A DNA stretch of 64,000 nucleotides from assembly GCF_003234115.2 (NCBI RefSeq), contig NZ_CP126251.1, positions 1,612,001 through 1,676,000 on the forward strand, given 5' to 3'. Positions 36,932 through 44,685 of this stretch are shown here, piece after piece; positions within the stretch are counted from its first letter, which is position 1, and each line of letters starts with the position of its first letter. The notes beneath the pieces are model-generated. The model did no database searches. It worked only from the letters and a program-made list of their open reading frames with translations, and was not told the origin of the DNA. The stretch is from Curtobacterium sp. MCPF17_002 (GTDB taxonomy: Bacteria > Actinomycetota > Actinomycetes > Actinomycetales > Microbacteriaceae). The position numbers and the translations under genes were made by a program.

Positions 36932-38062
36932 GTGCACTTGCCCAAGAAGCGCGACCCGCAGCAGGAAGACCACAGCCCCACACCGAACGTGACGTTCGAG
37001 GTGACCAGGGGCGGCACGGGCGTGCGCGTCAACGCGTTCCGCATCGGGTTCATGGGCGCGATCGGGGTGCTCGTCGCGCTGGTCGCCGGGTCGATCATCC
37101 AGCAGCTGAGCACCGTCCTCGTCTACATCGGAGTCGCCCTGTTCCTCGCGCTCGGCGTCGACCCGCTCGTGTCGTTCCTCGAGCGGCTCGTGCCGCGGTG
37201 GGTGGCGATCACGGTCGTCGTCGTCGGCGTGCTCGCGGCGTTCGCGGGCGTGGTGTTCGCGGTCGTCCCGATCCTCGTGCAACAGGCGACGAACCTCATC
37301 CAGAACTTCCCGGACGTCGTGCAGGACATCTCGGGGCAGCAGTGGGTGCAGGACCTGTCGAAGCAGTTCAACGGCTCGTTCGACATCGACCACGCGCTGC
37401 AGTCGCTGCAGACCTTCGTCGAGAACCCCGGCAACCTGCTGAGCCTCGGCGGCGGCATCCTGGCGGTGGGCAGCGGGATCCTGTCCGGGCTCACCGGCGC
37501 CGTCATCGTCATCATCCTGATGCTGTACTTCCTCGCCTCGATGCGCGGCATGAAGTCGATGACCTACCGCTTCGTCCCGGCGTCGCGGCGGCAGAACTTC
37601 ATCGACGTGAGTGAGCAGATCACCCAGGCGGTGGGGCGCTACGTGGTGGGGCAGATCTCGCAGGCGCTCATCAACGGCATCCTCAGCCTGGTGTTCCTGC
37701 TCATCATCGGCGCGCCCCTGCCGGTGCTGCTGGCGTCGTTCGCCTTCCTCGGGTCGCTCATCCCGCTCGTCGGCACCCTGGCAGCCGCGATCGTCATCTC
37801 GCTGCTGTGCCTCTTCGCCTCGCCGGCGACCGCCCTCGCGGCCGCGGTCTACTACCTCGTGTACATGCAGGTCGAGGCCTACGTCATCTCGCCGCGCATC
37901 ATGTCGCGGGCGGTCTCGGTGCCCGGCGCCCTCGTCGTCATCGCGGCCGTCGCGGGTGGCACGATCGGCGGGGTCCTCGGCGCCCTGGTCGCGCTGCCGG
38001 TCGCCGCGTCGGTGATCATCATCGTCCAGAAGGTCATCTACCCGCGGCAAGAGCAGGCATGA
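36932..38062 (+). CDS. AI-2E family (PerM-like) membrane transporter
   Basis: A 376-aa protein with about seven to eight helices and the family motifs LALGVDPLVSFLERLVPRW and PLPVLLASFAFLGSLIPLVG. Relatives are permeases of uncertain substrate (AI-2, Na+/H+). The first possible start, GTG 36932, is 2 nt after the end of the tRNA; TTG 36938 is an alternative. Neither has an RBS, because upstream sequence is tRNA. The mRNA 5' end may be made by tRNA processing. It overlaps the next gene by ATGA. Confidence 0.88.
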   Translation: MHLPKKRDPQQEDHSPTPNVTFEVTRGGTGVRVNAFRIGFMGAIGVLVALVAGSIIQQLSTVLVYIGVALFLALGVDPLVSFLERLVPRWVAITVVVVGVLAAFAGVVFAVVPILVQQATNLIQNFPDVVQDISGQQWVQDLSKQFNGSFDIDHALQSLQTFVENPGNLLSLGGGILAVGSGILSGLTGAVIVIILMLYFLASMRGMKSMTYRFVPASRRQNFIDVSEQITQAVGRYVVGQISQALINGILSLVFLLIIGAPLPVLLASFAFLGSLIPLVGTLAAAIVISLLCLFASPATALAAAVYYLVYMQVEAYVISPRIMSRAVSVPGALVVIAAVAGGTIGGVLGALVALPVAASVIIIVQKVIYPRQEQA

Positions 38063-38862
38063 CCGGCCACCAGGACCACGTCGCCGACCGTGACCGCTGG
38101 GCGACGAGTCCCCGTGGTCCGCTGGCGCTCGTGAACGCGCAGCGCGTCGACCACGAGCAGCCGGTGTGGCCGGTTCCCGGGCGCTGGGCCCCGGCCGTCG
38201 GCGGCCTCACGGTCACCGCCGCGGCCGACGACGGCGTCGTCGTCGACGGCGTCCCGGTCGACGGGACGGTGCTCGTCGCCGGCGACGACGCCGTGGTTCC
38301 CTCGACCGTCGCCTTCCCGGACGGGTTCGCCGGCACGGTCTCCCGCGGCACCCTGCGGGTGTGGGACCCGGCGTCCGAGCCGATCGCCCGCTTCGCCCGG
38401 ATCGCGCGCTTCGACCGGTCCGACGCCTGGGTCACGTCCGGCAGGTACACACCCGTCGCGGGCCTGGAGGCGCGTGCGGACGTCGTCGACGCCGCCGGCG
38501 ATCCGCTCGAGGTCGCCGGGCACATCGAGACGGCCTTCGGCAGCACGACGGTGCGGCTCGTCGCCGTGCGGTCCGCGGTGTTCCGGGGTTCGGCGCGGCT
38601 GCAGCTCATCGTCCAGGACGCCACGGCCGCCCTGCCTGAGGACGATCCCGGCAGCACGTACTCGATGGGCCGGTTCCTGTACCTCGACGACCCCGGCGAA
38701 GCCGCCGACGTCGAGCTCGACTGGAACCTGGCGGTCCTGCCGCCGTGCGCGTTCTCGTACCAGTTCGCCTGCCCGATCCCACCGGAGGACAACCGCATCC
38801 CGGTGCCGATCACCGCGGGGGAGCGCCACCCCGTCGACACCACGGGTGCCGTCCTGCACTGA
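38059..38862 (+). CDS. DUF1684 domain protein
   Basis: A 267-aa soluble protein. The C-terminal part has GRFLYLDDP, ELDWNLAVLPPCAFS and PIPPEDNRIPVPITAGE, the conserved pattern of DUF1684. No function is established for the family. GLEAR near residue 135 is encoded by an exact copy of the recurrent 11-mer. It is translationally coupled to the upstream permease. Confidence 0.85.
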   Translation: MTGHQDHVADRDRWATSPRGPLALVNAQRVDHEQPVWPVPGRWAPAVGGLTVTAAADDGVVVDGVPVDGTVLVAGDDAVVPSTVAFPDGFAGTVSRGTLRVWDPASEPIARFARIARFDRSDAWVTSGRYTPVAGLEARADVVDAAGDPLEVAGHIETAFGSTTVRLVAVRSAVFRGSARLQLIVQDATAALPEDDPGSTYSMGRFLYLDDPGEAADVELDWNLAVLPPCAFSYQFACPIPPEDNRIPVPITAGERHPVDTTGAVLH

Positions 38863-39054
38863 CCGGAAGGCGTGTGCGGAGCCCGTGCGCGGAACCGGTT
38901 CGCGGCCCGATCGCCGCGGTGTGTGGCATTCCCGGGCTGCAGCCTGCATAATGGGCGTGTCCGCGAGGACATCACAATCGCATATCGATGGTTCCGAACG
39001 AGAGCCTCCAGTTCAGGTCGATGGGGAAGTCGCACCTGACGAATCGGAGGAACC

Positions 39055-39555
39055 GTGAACGGAACGACCACCGGGGTGCTCTACGTGCACTCCGCGCCAC
39101 GCGCGCTCTGCCCGCACATCGAGTGGGCAGCCGGTCGCGCCATGAGCCGTGCCGTGAACTTCTCGTGGCTCGACCAGCCGGCGCAGGACGGCGCACGACG
39201 GACCGAGTTCACCTGGACCGGCGCGGTCGGCACCGGTGCAGCGATCGCCTCTGCCCTGCGTGGCTGGGAGCACCTCCGCTACGAGGTCACCGAAGGGCCC
39301 ACCGACGCCTCGGACGGCGGCCGCTGGATGCACACGCCGGACCTCGGCGTCTTCTACGCGCAGACCGACGTCACGGGCAACATGGTCGTGCCCGAGGACC
39401 GGGTGCGCTACGCGATGGAGGTCGCGGGCAGTAACGCCCTCGAGCTCCACCGCGAACTCCGTCTCGCGCTCGGGCAGGCCTGGGACGACGAGCTCGAGCC
39501 CTTCCGGCACGCCGCCGAGGGCAACCCCGTGGTCTGGCTGCACCGCGTCGGCTGA
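39055..39555 (+). CDS. DUF3145 family protein
   Basis: A 166-aa actinobacteria-specific protein of unknown function with GVLYVHSAPRALCPHIEWA at the N-terminus and a WLDQPAQDG...FTWTG core. Start GTG 39055 has a strong CGGAGGAA just upstream. CATAAT (38946-38951) may be the -10 with a leader of about 100 nt. Being widely conserved beside the fab operon in Microbacteriaceae, it may relate to the envelope, which is inference. Confidence 0.85.
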   Translation: MNGTTTGVLYVHSAPRALCPHIEWAAGRAMSRAVNFSWLDQPAQDGARRTEFTWTGAVGTGAAIASALRGWEHLRYEVTEGPTDASDGGRWMHTPDLGVFYAQTDVTGNMVVPEDRVRYAMEVAGSNALELHRELRLALGQAWDDELEPFRHAAEGNPVVWLHRVG

Positions 39556-39587
39556 GCCGCGCCGCGGCGCCCGTCCCCGTCCCGGCA

Positions 39588-39659
39588 CCCGAGACTCGGC
39601 TGGGCGGACACTTTCGCGCTCCCGCGACCCGAGTTCTGTCCGCGGGGCCGAGTCTCGGG
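39588..39659. terminator. Two-stem palindrome between convergent DUF3145 and fabF
   Basis: Outer arms CCCGAGACTCGGC (39588-39600) and GCCGAGTCTCGGG (39647-39659) are perfect. Inner arms GCGGACA (39604-39610) and TGTCCGC (39637-39643) are perfect too. The 26-nt loop contains TTTCGCGC. It is placed to stop transcription from both sides and shares its plan with 33271-33336. Confidence 0.8.
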
Positions 39660-39676
39660 GAACGCGCCGACGCGGG

Positions 39677-40921
39677 TCAGACGCTGCGGAAGGCGACGAC
39701 CGCGTTGTGGCCGCCGAAGCCGAACGAGTTGCTCACCGCGAGCAGGTCGCCCTGCGGCAGCTCGCGCGGCGCCGTCGCGACGTCCATCACGATCTCCGGG
39801 TCCTGCTGCGTGAGGTTGATCGTCGGCGGCGCGACCCGGTTGTGCAGCGCGAGAGCCGTGAAGGCGGCCTCGATCGCACCGGCACCACCGAGGAGGTGCC
39901 CGGTCGACGCCTTGGTGGCGGAGACCACGATGGAGTCGAGGTGGTCGCCGAAGACCCGGCGCATGGCGTGGTACTCGGCGATGTCGCCCACCGGCGTCGA
40001 GGTGGCGTGCGCGTTGACGTGGACGACGTCCTCACGCGAAGCGCCAGCGTGCTCGAGCGCCTGCAGGACCGCGCGGGCGGCGGCGCTGCCCTCGGGGTCC
40101 GGAGCGGTGATGTGGAAGGCGTCCGAGGTGATGCCGGCACCGGCCACCTCGGCGTAGATCCGCGCGCCGCGGGCCTCGGCGTGCTCCTTGGTCTCGAGGA
40201 TGAGCGCCGCGGCGCCGTCACCGAGCACGAAGCCGTCGCGCGTGACGTCGTACGGACGCGAGGCGGTCTCGGGGGAGTCGTTCCGGCGGGAGAGCGCCTG
40301 CATCGCCGCGAAGGCCGCGAGGGGCAGCGGGTGCAGGGCGGCCTCGGCACCACCGGTGATGACGATGTCCGCCTCGCCGGTCGCGACGTGCCGGTAGGCC
40401 TCGGCGAGGGACTCGGTGGAGGACGCGCACGCCGACAGGTAGGTGCGGGCACCGCCGCGGGCACCGAACTCCATCTCGATGGCGGCGGCCGGGCCGTTCG
40501 CCATGAGCATCGGGACCGTCATCGGCATGACGCGACGGGGACCCTTCTCGCGCAGGGTGTCCCAGGCGTCGAGCAGCGTGTTGACGCCGCCGATGCCGGT
40601 CGCCCAGTCGACGATGAGGCGCTCGGGGACGACGGACTCGGCGTCGATGCCGGCGTCGGCCCAGGCCTCGCGCGCCGCGACGAGCGACAGCTGCGACGAC
40701 GGGTCGAGGCGCTTCGTCTCCGGGCGGGTGAGCTGGTCGGTGAGGAACCGGCGCGCCTGGCCGGCGAACTCGACGGGGAGCTCCAGCTCGGCGTAGCGCG
40801 GGTCCTCGATGCGGGTGATGCCGGACTTGCCGGCGAGCAGCGCCTCCCACGTCTCCGGGGCGGTCGCGGCGAGGGGCGTGATGGCACCGATCCCGGTGAC
40901 GACGACGGTCTTGTTGGTCAT
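39677..40921 (-). CDS. fabF: Beta-ketoacyl-ACP synthase II FabF
   Basis: A 414-aa condensing enzyme with catalytic Cys165 in YLSACASSTE and the two His motifs NAHATSTPVGD and STGHLLGGAGAIEA. It elongates acyl-ACP with malonyl-ACP. It is the last gene of fabD-fabH-acpP-fabF. A strong hairpin lies between acpP and this gene. Confidence 0.96.
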   Translation of the reverse strand: MTNKTVVVTGIGAITPLAATAPETWEALLAGKSGITRIEDPRYAELELPVEFAGQARRFLTDQLTRPETKRLDPSSQLSLVAAREAWADAGIDAESVVPERLIVDWATGIGGVNTLLDAWDTLREKGPRRVMPMTVPMLMANGPAAAIEMEFGARGGARTYLSACASSTESLAEAYRHVATGEADIVITGGAEAALHPLPLAAFAAMQALSRRNDSPETASRPYDVTRDGFVLGDGAAALILETKEHAEARGARIYAEVAGAGITSDAFHITAPDPEGSAAARAVLQALEHAGASREDVVHVNAHATSTPVGDIAEYHAMRRVFGDHLDSIVVSATKASTGHLLGGAGAIEAAFTALALHNRVAPPTINLTQQDPEIVMDVATAPRELPQGDLLAVSNSFGFGGHNAVVAFRSV

Positions 40922-40957
40922 GGAACGACGTGTTCTTTCGTGTGGGTGGAACGAGAA

Positions 40958-40996
40958 GAGCGCCGCGGCCCGCGATTCGCCGGGGCCGCGGCGCTC
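40958..40996 (-). terminator. 14-bp hairpin between acpP and fabF
   Basis: GAGCGCCGCGGCCC (40958-40971) and GGGCCGCGGCGCTC (40983-40996) form a perfect stem with an 11-nt loop. On the coding strand it is followed by TTCTCGTTCC, only mildly T-rich. It may be a partial terminator or 3' stabiliser that gives ACP a higher level than FabF. Confidence 0.7.
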
Positions 40997-41009
40997 AGGA
41001 AAGCTCGCG

Positions 41010-41258
41010 TCAGGCCTGCGCCTTGACGATGTAGTCGACGGCGTCGCCCACGGTCTTGAGGTTCTTGACCTCTTCGTCGGGGATCTTGACGTCGAACTTC
41101 TCTTCGGCGTTCACGACGATCGTCATCATCGAGATGGAGTCGATGTCGAGGTCGTCGGTGAACGACTTGTCGGCGGCGACGGTGTCGGTCGCGATGCCGG
41201 TCTCGTCGTTGATCAGCTCGGCCAGGCCGGCGAGGACTTCTTCGTTGGACAGGGCCAT
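41010..41258 (-). CDS. acpP: Acyl carrier protein
   Basis: An 82-aa ACP. The phosphopantetheine site is Ser41 in DLDIDSISMM (DSI rather than the common DSL). The acidic helix II region and DAVDYIVKAQA end are regular. AAGGAG precedes ATG. It carries growing fatty acids. The AcpS at 53473 is a candidate for its activation. Confidence 0.96.
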   Translation of the reverse strand: MALSNEEVLAGLAELINDETGIATDTVAADKSFTDDLDIDSISMMTIVVNAEEKFDVKIPDEEVKNLKTVGDAVDYIVKAQA

Positions 41259-41370
41259 GGGGATTCTCCTTGAGGGGGGTGTCGTTTGACCGTGGACCAG
41301 CCTAGGGCACGAGCGGTGCGCGTGCCCGGAGGCTCGTCGGGTGATCGTGCCGGAGCGCGATCGGGATGGG

Positions 41371-42390
41371 CTAGGGGAGGACGACCACCTGCGCGCCGAA
41401 CACGAGTCCGGCGCCGAACCCGATCTGCAGGGCGAGGCCGCCCGACAGTTCGGGGTGCTCGTCGAGCAGGCGGTGCGTGGCGAGCGGGATGCTCGCGGCG
41501 GAGGTGTTGCCGGTGGTGGTGATGTCGCGGGCGATCACCACGGACTCGGGGAGGCCGAGCTGCTTGGCGAACTCGTCGATGATGCGGATGTTCGCCTGGT
41601 GCGGGACGAACGCGGCCAGGTCCGACGGGGCGACGCCGGCGGTCTCGAGCGCTTCGCGGGCGACCTTGACCATCTCCCAGACGGCCCAGCGGAACACGGT
41701 CTGACCGGCCTGCCGCATGGTCGGACGCGGCGCGCCGTCGGCCCACTCGTTGTAGGTCGCGGTCATGCCGATGGCGTCCCACTTCGACCCGTCCGAGCCC
41801 CAGATGGTCGGGGCGATGCCGGGGAAGTCGCTCGGGCCGACGACGGCAGCGCCGGCGCCGTCACCGAGCAGGAACGAGATCGAACGGTCCGTCGGGTCGA
41901 CGACGTCGCTGAGCTTCTCGGCTCCGACGACGAGCACGTGGTCGGCGAGGCCGGACTTGATGAACGAGTCGGCCTGGGCGATGCCGTAGGCGTACCCGGC
42001 GCAGGCGGCGCTGATGTCGTACGCGGCGGCCGGGGTCGCACCGATCCGCTCGGCGAGCAGCGAGGCCATCGACGGTGTGGCGACGGTGTGCGTGACGGTG
42101 CTGACGAGGACGACACCGATCTGCGAGGGCTCGATCCCGGCCTTGGCGATCGCTTCGCGCGCTGCGGCCTCGGCGAGGTCGACGGCTTCGACGTCCTTGC
42201 CGGCGCGCTTGCGGGTGATGATCCCGGTGCGCTGGCGGATCCACTCGTCGGACGAGTCGATCGGACCGACCAGGTCGTCGTTCGGCACGACGTGCTCACC
42301 ACGGGCGGCGCCGAAGGCGAGGATGCGGGTGAACTCGTGGCCGCGTCGCTGCGCGAGGATGGGGCGCGCGGTCGTGTCGTTGCCGGTCAT
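41371..42390 (-). CDS. fabH: Beta-ketoacyl-ACP synthase III FabH
   Basis: A 339-aa KAS III with Cys130 in DISAACAGYAYGI, PHQANIRIIDEFAKQL (His) and TTTGNTSAASIPLA (Asn). It starts fatty acid synthesis from acyl-CoA and malonyl-ACP; branched primers are usual in this group of bacteria. ATG overlaps the fabD stop. Confidence 0.96.
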   Translation of the reverse strand: MTGNDTTARPILAQRRGHEFTRILAFGAARGEHVVPNDDLVGPIDSSDEWIRQRTGIITRKRAGKDVEAVDLAEAAAREAIAKAGIEPSQIGVVLVSTVTHTVATPSMASLLAERIGATPAAAYDISAACAGYAYGIAQADSFIKSGLADHVLVVGAEKLSDVVDPTDRSISFLLGDGAGAAVVGPSDFPGIAPTIWGSDGSKWDAIGMTATYNEWADGAPRPTMRQAGQTVFRWAVWEMVKVAREALETAGVAPSDLAAFVPHQANIRIIDEFAKQLGLPESVVIARDITTTGNTSAASIPLATHRLLDEHPELSGGLALQIGFGAGLVFGAQVVVLP

Positions 42391-43328
42391 GCGGTTGCGT
42401 CTGCTTCCTGGCCCGCGCTCTGCAGCAGGTCGATCGCTGCGGGCAGGTCGTCGGGGGTCTTGATCGCGACGGTCGGCGTGCCGCGGAGGCCGCGCTTCGC
42501 CAGACCGACGAGGGCACCGGCGGGTGCGAGCTCGATGATGCCCGTGACCCCGGCGCCAGCGAAGGACTCCATCACGGCGTCCCAGTGCACGGGGCTCGCG
42601 ATCTGCTGCACCATGAGGTCGACGAAGTGGCGGCCGTCGTCGACGCGGGAGCCGTCGGCGTTCGTCCAGATCGGGAGCGTGGGGTCCTGCACCGCGGCGG
42701 CGGCGGCCACCGGCGCGACGCGCTCGACGGCCGGGGCCATGTACCGCGTGTGGAACGCACCGGCCACGGCGAGCGGGATGACCCGCGCCTTCGCCGGCGG
42801 CTCGGCGACGAGCGCCGCGATGGCGTCGGCGGCACCGGCGACGACCGTCTGGCCGCCCCCGTTGTGGTTCGCGGGGACGAGTCCGTGGGCTGCGAGTGCT
42901 GCGGCGACCTCGTCGGCGTCGCCACCGAGGACGGCGGCCATCGAGGTCGGCTCGAGGGCGGCGGCGTCGGCCATGGCCCGGCCGCGCTCGGCGACGAGGG
43001 CGACGGCGTCCGTCGGCTCGAGGATCCCCGCGACGCCGGCAGCGGTGAACTCACCGACGGAGTGTCCGGCGACGCCGCCGACGAGGGCACGGCGGCCGTC
43101 GGCGAGGAGCGCGTCGGCCGTGATGAGGCCGGCGGCGACGATGAGCGGCTGCGCGAGCGCGGTGTCCTTGATCGTGTCCGCGTCCGACTCGGTGCCGTGC
43201 ACGGCCAGGTCGACGCCGATGGCCTCGGACCACGCCCCGACACGGTCACGGACGGCGGCGTCCTCGAGCCAGGGGGCGAGGAAGCCGGGGGTCTGGGAGC
43301 CCTGTCCGGGCGCGACGACGACGATCAC
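42387..43328 (-). CDS. fabD: Malonyl-CoA:ACP transacylase FabD
   Basis: A 313-aa enzyme with APGQGSQTPGF at the N-terminus and active-site GHSVGE (Ser90). It loads malonate on ACP. The start GTG is directly preceded by a CAGGAT -10-like hexamer (43335-43340) at 6-nt distance, so the fab mRNA is probably leaderless. Confidence 0.95.
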   Translation of the reverse strand: MIVVVAPGQGSQTPGFLAPWLEDAAVRDRVGAWSEAIGVDLAVHGTESDADTIKDTALAQPLIVAAGLITADALLADGRRALVGGVAGHSVGEFTAAGVAGILEPTDAVALVAERGRAMADAAALEPTSMAAVLGGDADEVAAALAAHGLVPANHNGGGQTVVAGAADAIAALVAEPPAKARVIPLAVAGAFHTRYMAPAVERVAPVAAAAAVQDPTLPIWTNADGSRVDDGRHFVDLMVQQIASPVHWDAVMESFAGAGVTGIIELAPAGALVGLAKRGLRGTPTVAIKTPDDLPAAIDLLQSAGQEADATA

Positions 43329-43334
43329 CGGTCA

Positions 43335-43380
43335 ATCCTGCACGTCGGGACCAACGCGCCCCGTGTGGGCTTCCCACACG
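43335..43380 (-). promoter_or_regulatory. fabD promoter with CGTGTGGG palindrome
   Basis: On the minus strand -10 CAGGAT (43335-43340) has no good -35. At the -35 position begins CGTGTGGG-N3-CCCACACG (43362-43380), a perfect 8-bp inverted repeat. This fits a site for an activator, for which the PucR-type regulator encoded just upstream is the obvious candidate. A further GACA...TGTC sequence with ACAT-N5-ATGT lies at about 43388-43406. Confidence 0.6.
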
Positions 43381-43437
43381 AAACGCGACAGAACATTGTG
43401 TATGTCCTAGCGCCGGGAGTGGCGCGCACGGCCGCGT

Positions 43438-44685
43438 TCACCGACGACGGGGGAGACGGCGGCGCCCGACGGTCGACTCCGACATCGCCCCGAGGATGAG
43501 TGCCGACTGCACGATGAGGGCGTCGCGGGCGTGCGTGGCGTCCCACCCGATGATGTCCGCGACGCGTCGGAGCCGGTAGCGGACGGTGTTCGGGTGCACG
43601 AAGAGCTCGCGCGCCGTGGCCTCGAGCGACCGGCCGGTGTCGAGGTAGCACCAGAGCGTCTGCAGGAGTTCGGTGGACTGGTCCTTCAGCGGCACGTAGA
43701 TGCGCTGCACGAGGGCCGAACGGGCGAGGGGATCGCCCGCCAGTGCGCGCTCGGGCAGCAGGTCGTCGGCGAGGGCCGGACGGGGAGCGCCGCGCCATGC
43801 CCGTGCGACGGCGAACCCCGCGAGGGCGCCCTTCGCGCTGGTCGACGCGTCGACGACTCCGAGGACCTCGTTGCCGAGCACCAGGTGTCCTTCGCCGAAG
43901 GACGGTTCGAGGGCCTGCGCGATGGCCGTGAAGGACACCGGCTCTTCGCCCTCGGGGACGTCGTCGCGCGGGGTGGCGCGGCCGATCACCACGACGAGCC
44001 GGGACCCCTGCACCCCGATGAGCACGTCCGCGTCCATGTGCCGGGCCGTGCGGCGGATCTGGTCGACCTCGAGCTGCTTCGGGGCGTTGCCCACGAGCAC
44101 GGAGACCTCGCCGTGGCCGTGCCAGCCGAGCGCGGCGATGCGGGAGGGGAGTTCGTCGTCGTACTCGCCGGAGAGGATCGAGTCGACCACGAGTGCTTCG
44201 AGCCGGGCGTCCCAGAGCCCGCGGGCCTCGGCCGCACGGGCGTAGACGTCGGCCGCCGCGAAGGCGATGTCCCGCGAGTACTTGAGGATCGCCTCCTGCA
44301 GCATCTCGTCGTCCTTGGCGCGTTCCTCGACCACGGTGACGACCACCCGGATGAGCTGGAGCGTCTGCTGCAGGCTCACCGAGCGGAGGAGCTCGCGGGG
44401 TGCGGAACCGAAGACGTCGGCCGCGGCGATCCACGGCGTCGACGCGGTGCCCTCGAGCCAGCTGATGAACGACGTGATGCCGGCCTGCGCCACGAGCCCC
44501 ACGGCGGAGCGTCGGCCCGGGGGCATCTCGCTGTACCAGGGGAGCGTGTCCTCGAGGCGCTTGATGGTGGCGGTGGAGAGTTCCCCGGACACCTGACGGA
44601 GCCAGGAGAGCGCCCGCTCGCGCGCGCTCTCCTGGCTCTCGGAGTCCGGTCGGACCGTCGTCACTCGCTGATCAGCTCTCGCCAC
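43438..44685 (-). CDS. PucR/CdaR-type transcriptional regulator (FasR-like)
   Basis: A 415-aa protein. The N-terminal two thirds are a helical/GGDEF-like sensor part ([25 protein letters not shown] region). The C-terminus has a PucR-type HTH with [15 protein letters not shown]. In Streptomyces coelicolor a regulator next to fabD (FasR) activates the fabDHPF operon; the identical gene order suggests the same role. Start GTG 44685 overlaps the end of aceE by 14 nt; GTG 44664 is an alternative. No strong RBS is seen. Confidence 0.85.
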   Translation of the reverse strand: MARADQRVTTVRPDSESQESARERALSWLRQVSGELSTATIKRLEDTLPWYSEMPPGRRSAVGLVAQAGITSFISWLEGTASTPWIAAADVFGSAPRELLRSVSLQQTLQLIRVVVTVVEERAKDDEMLQEAILKYSRDIAFAAADVYARAAEARGLWDARLEALVVDSILSGEYDDELPSRIAALGWHGHGEVSVLVGNAPKQLEVDQIRRTARHMDADVLIGVQGSRLVVVIGRATPRDDVPEGEEPVSFTAIAQALEPSFGEGHLVLGNEVLGVVDASTSAKGALAGFAVARAWRGAPRPALADDLLPERALAGDPLARSALVQRIYVPLKDQSTELLQTLWCYLDTGRSLEATARELFVHPNTVRYRLRRVADIIGWDATHARDALIVQSALILGAMSESTVGRRRLPRRR

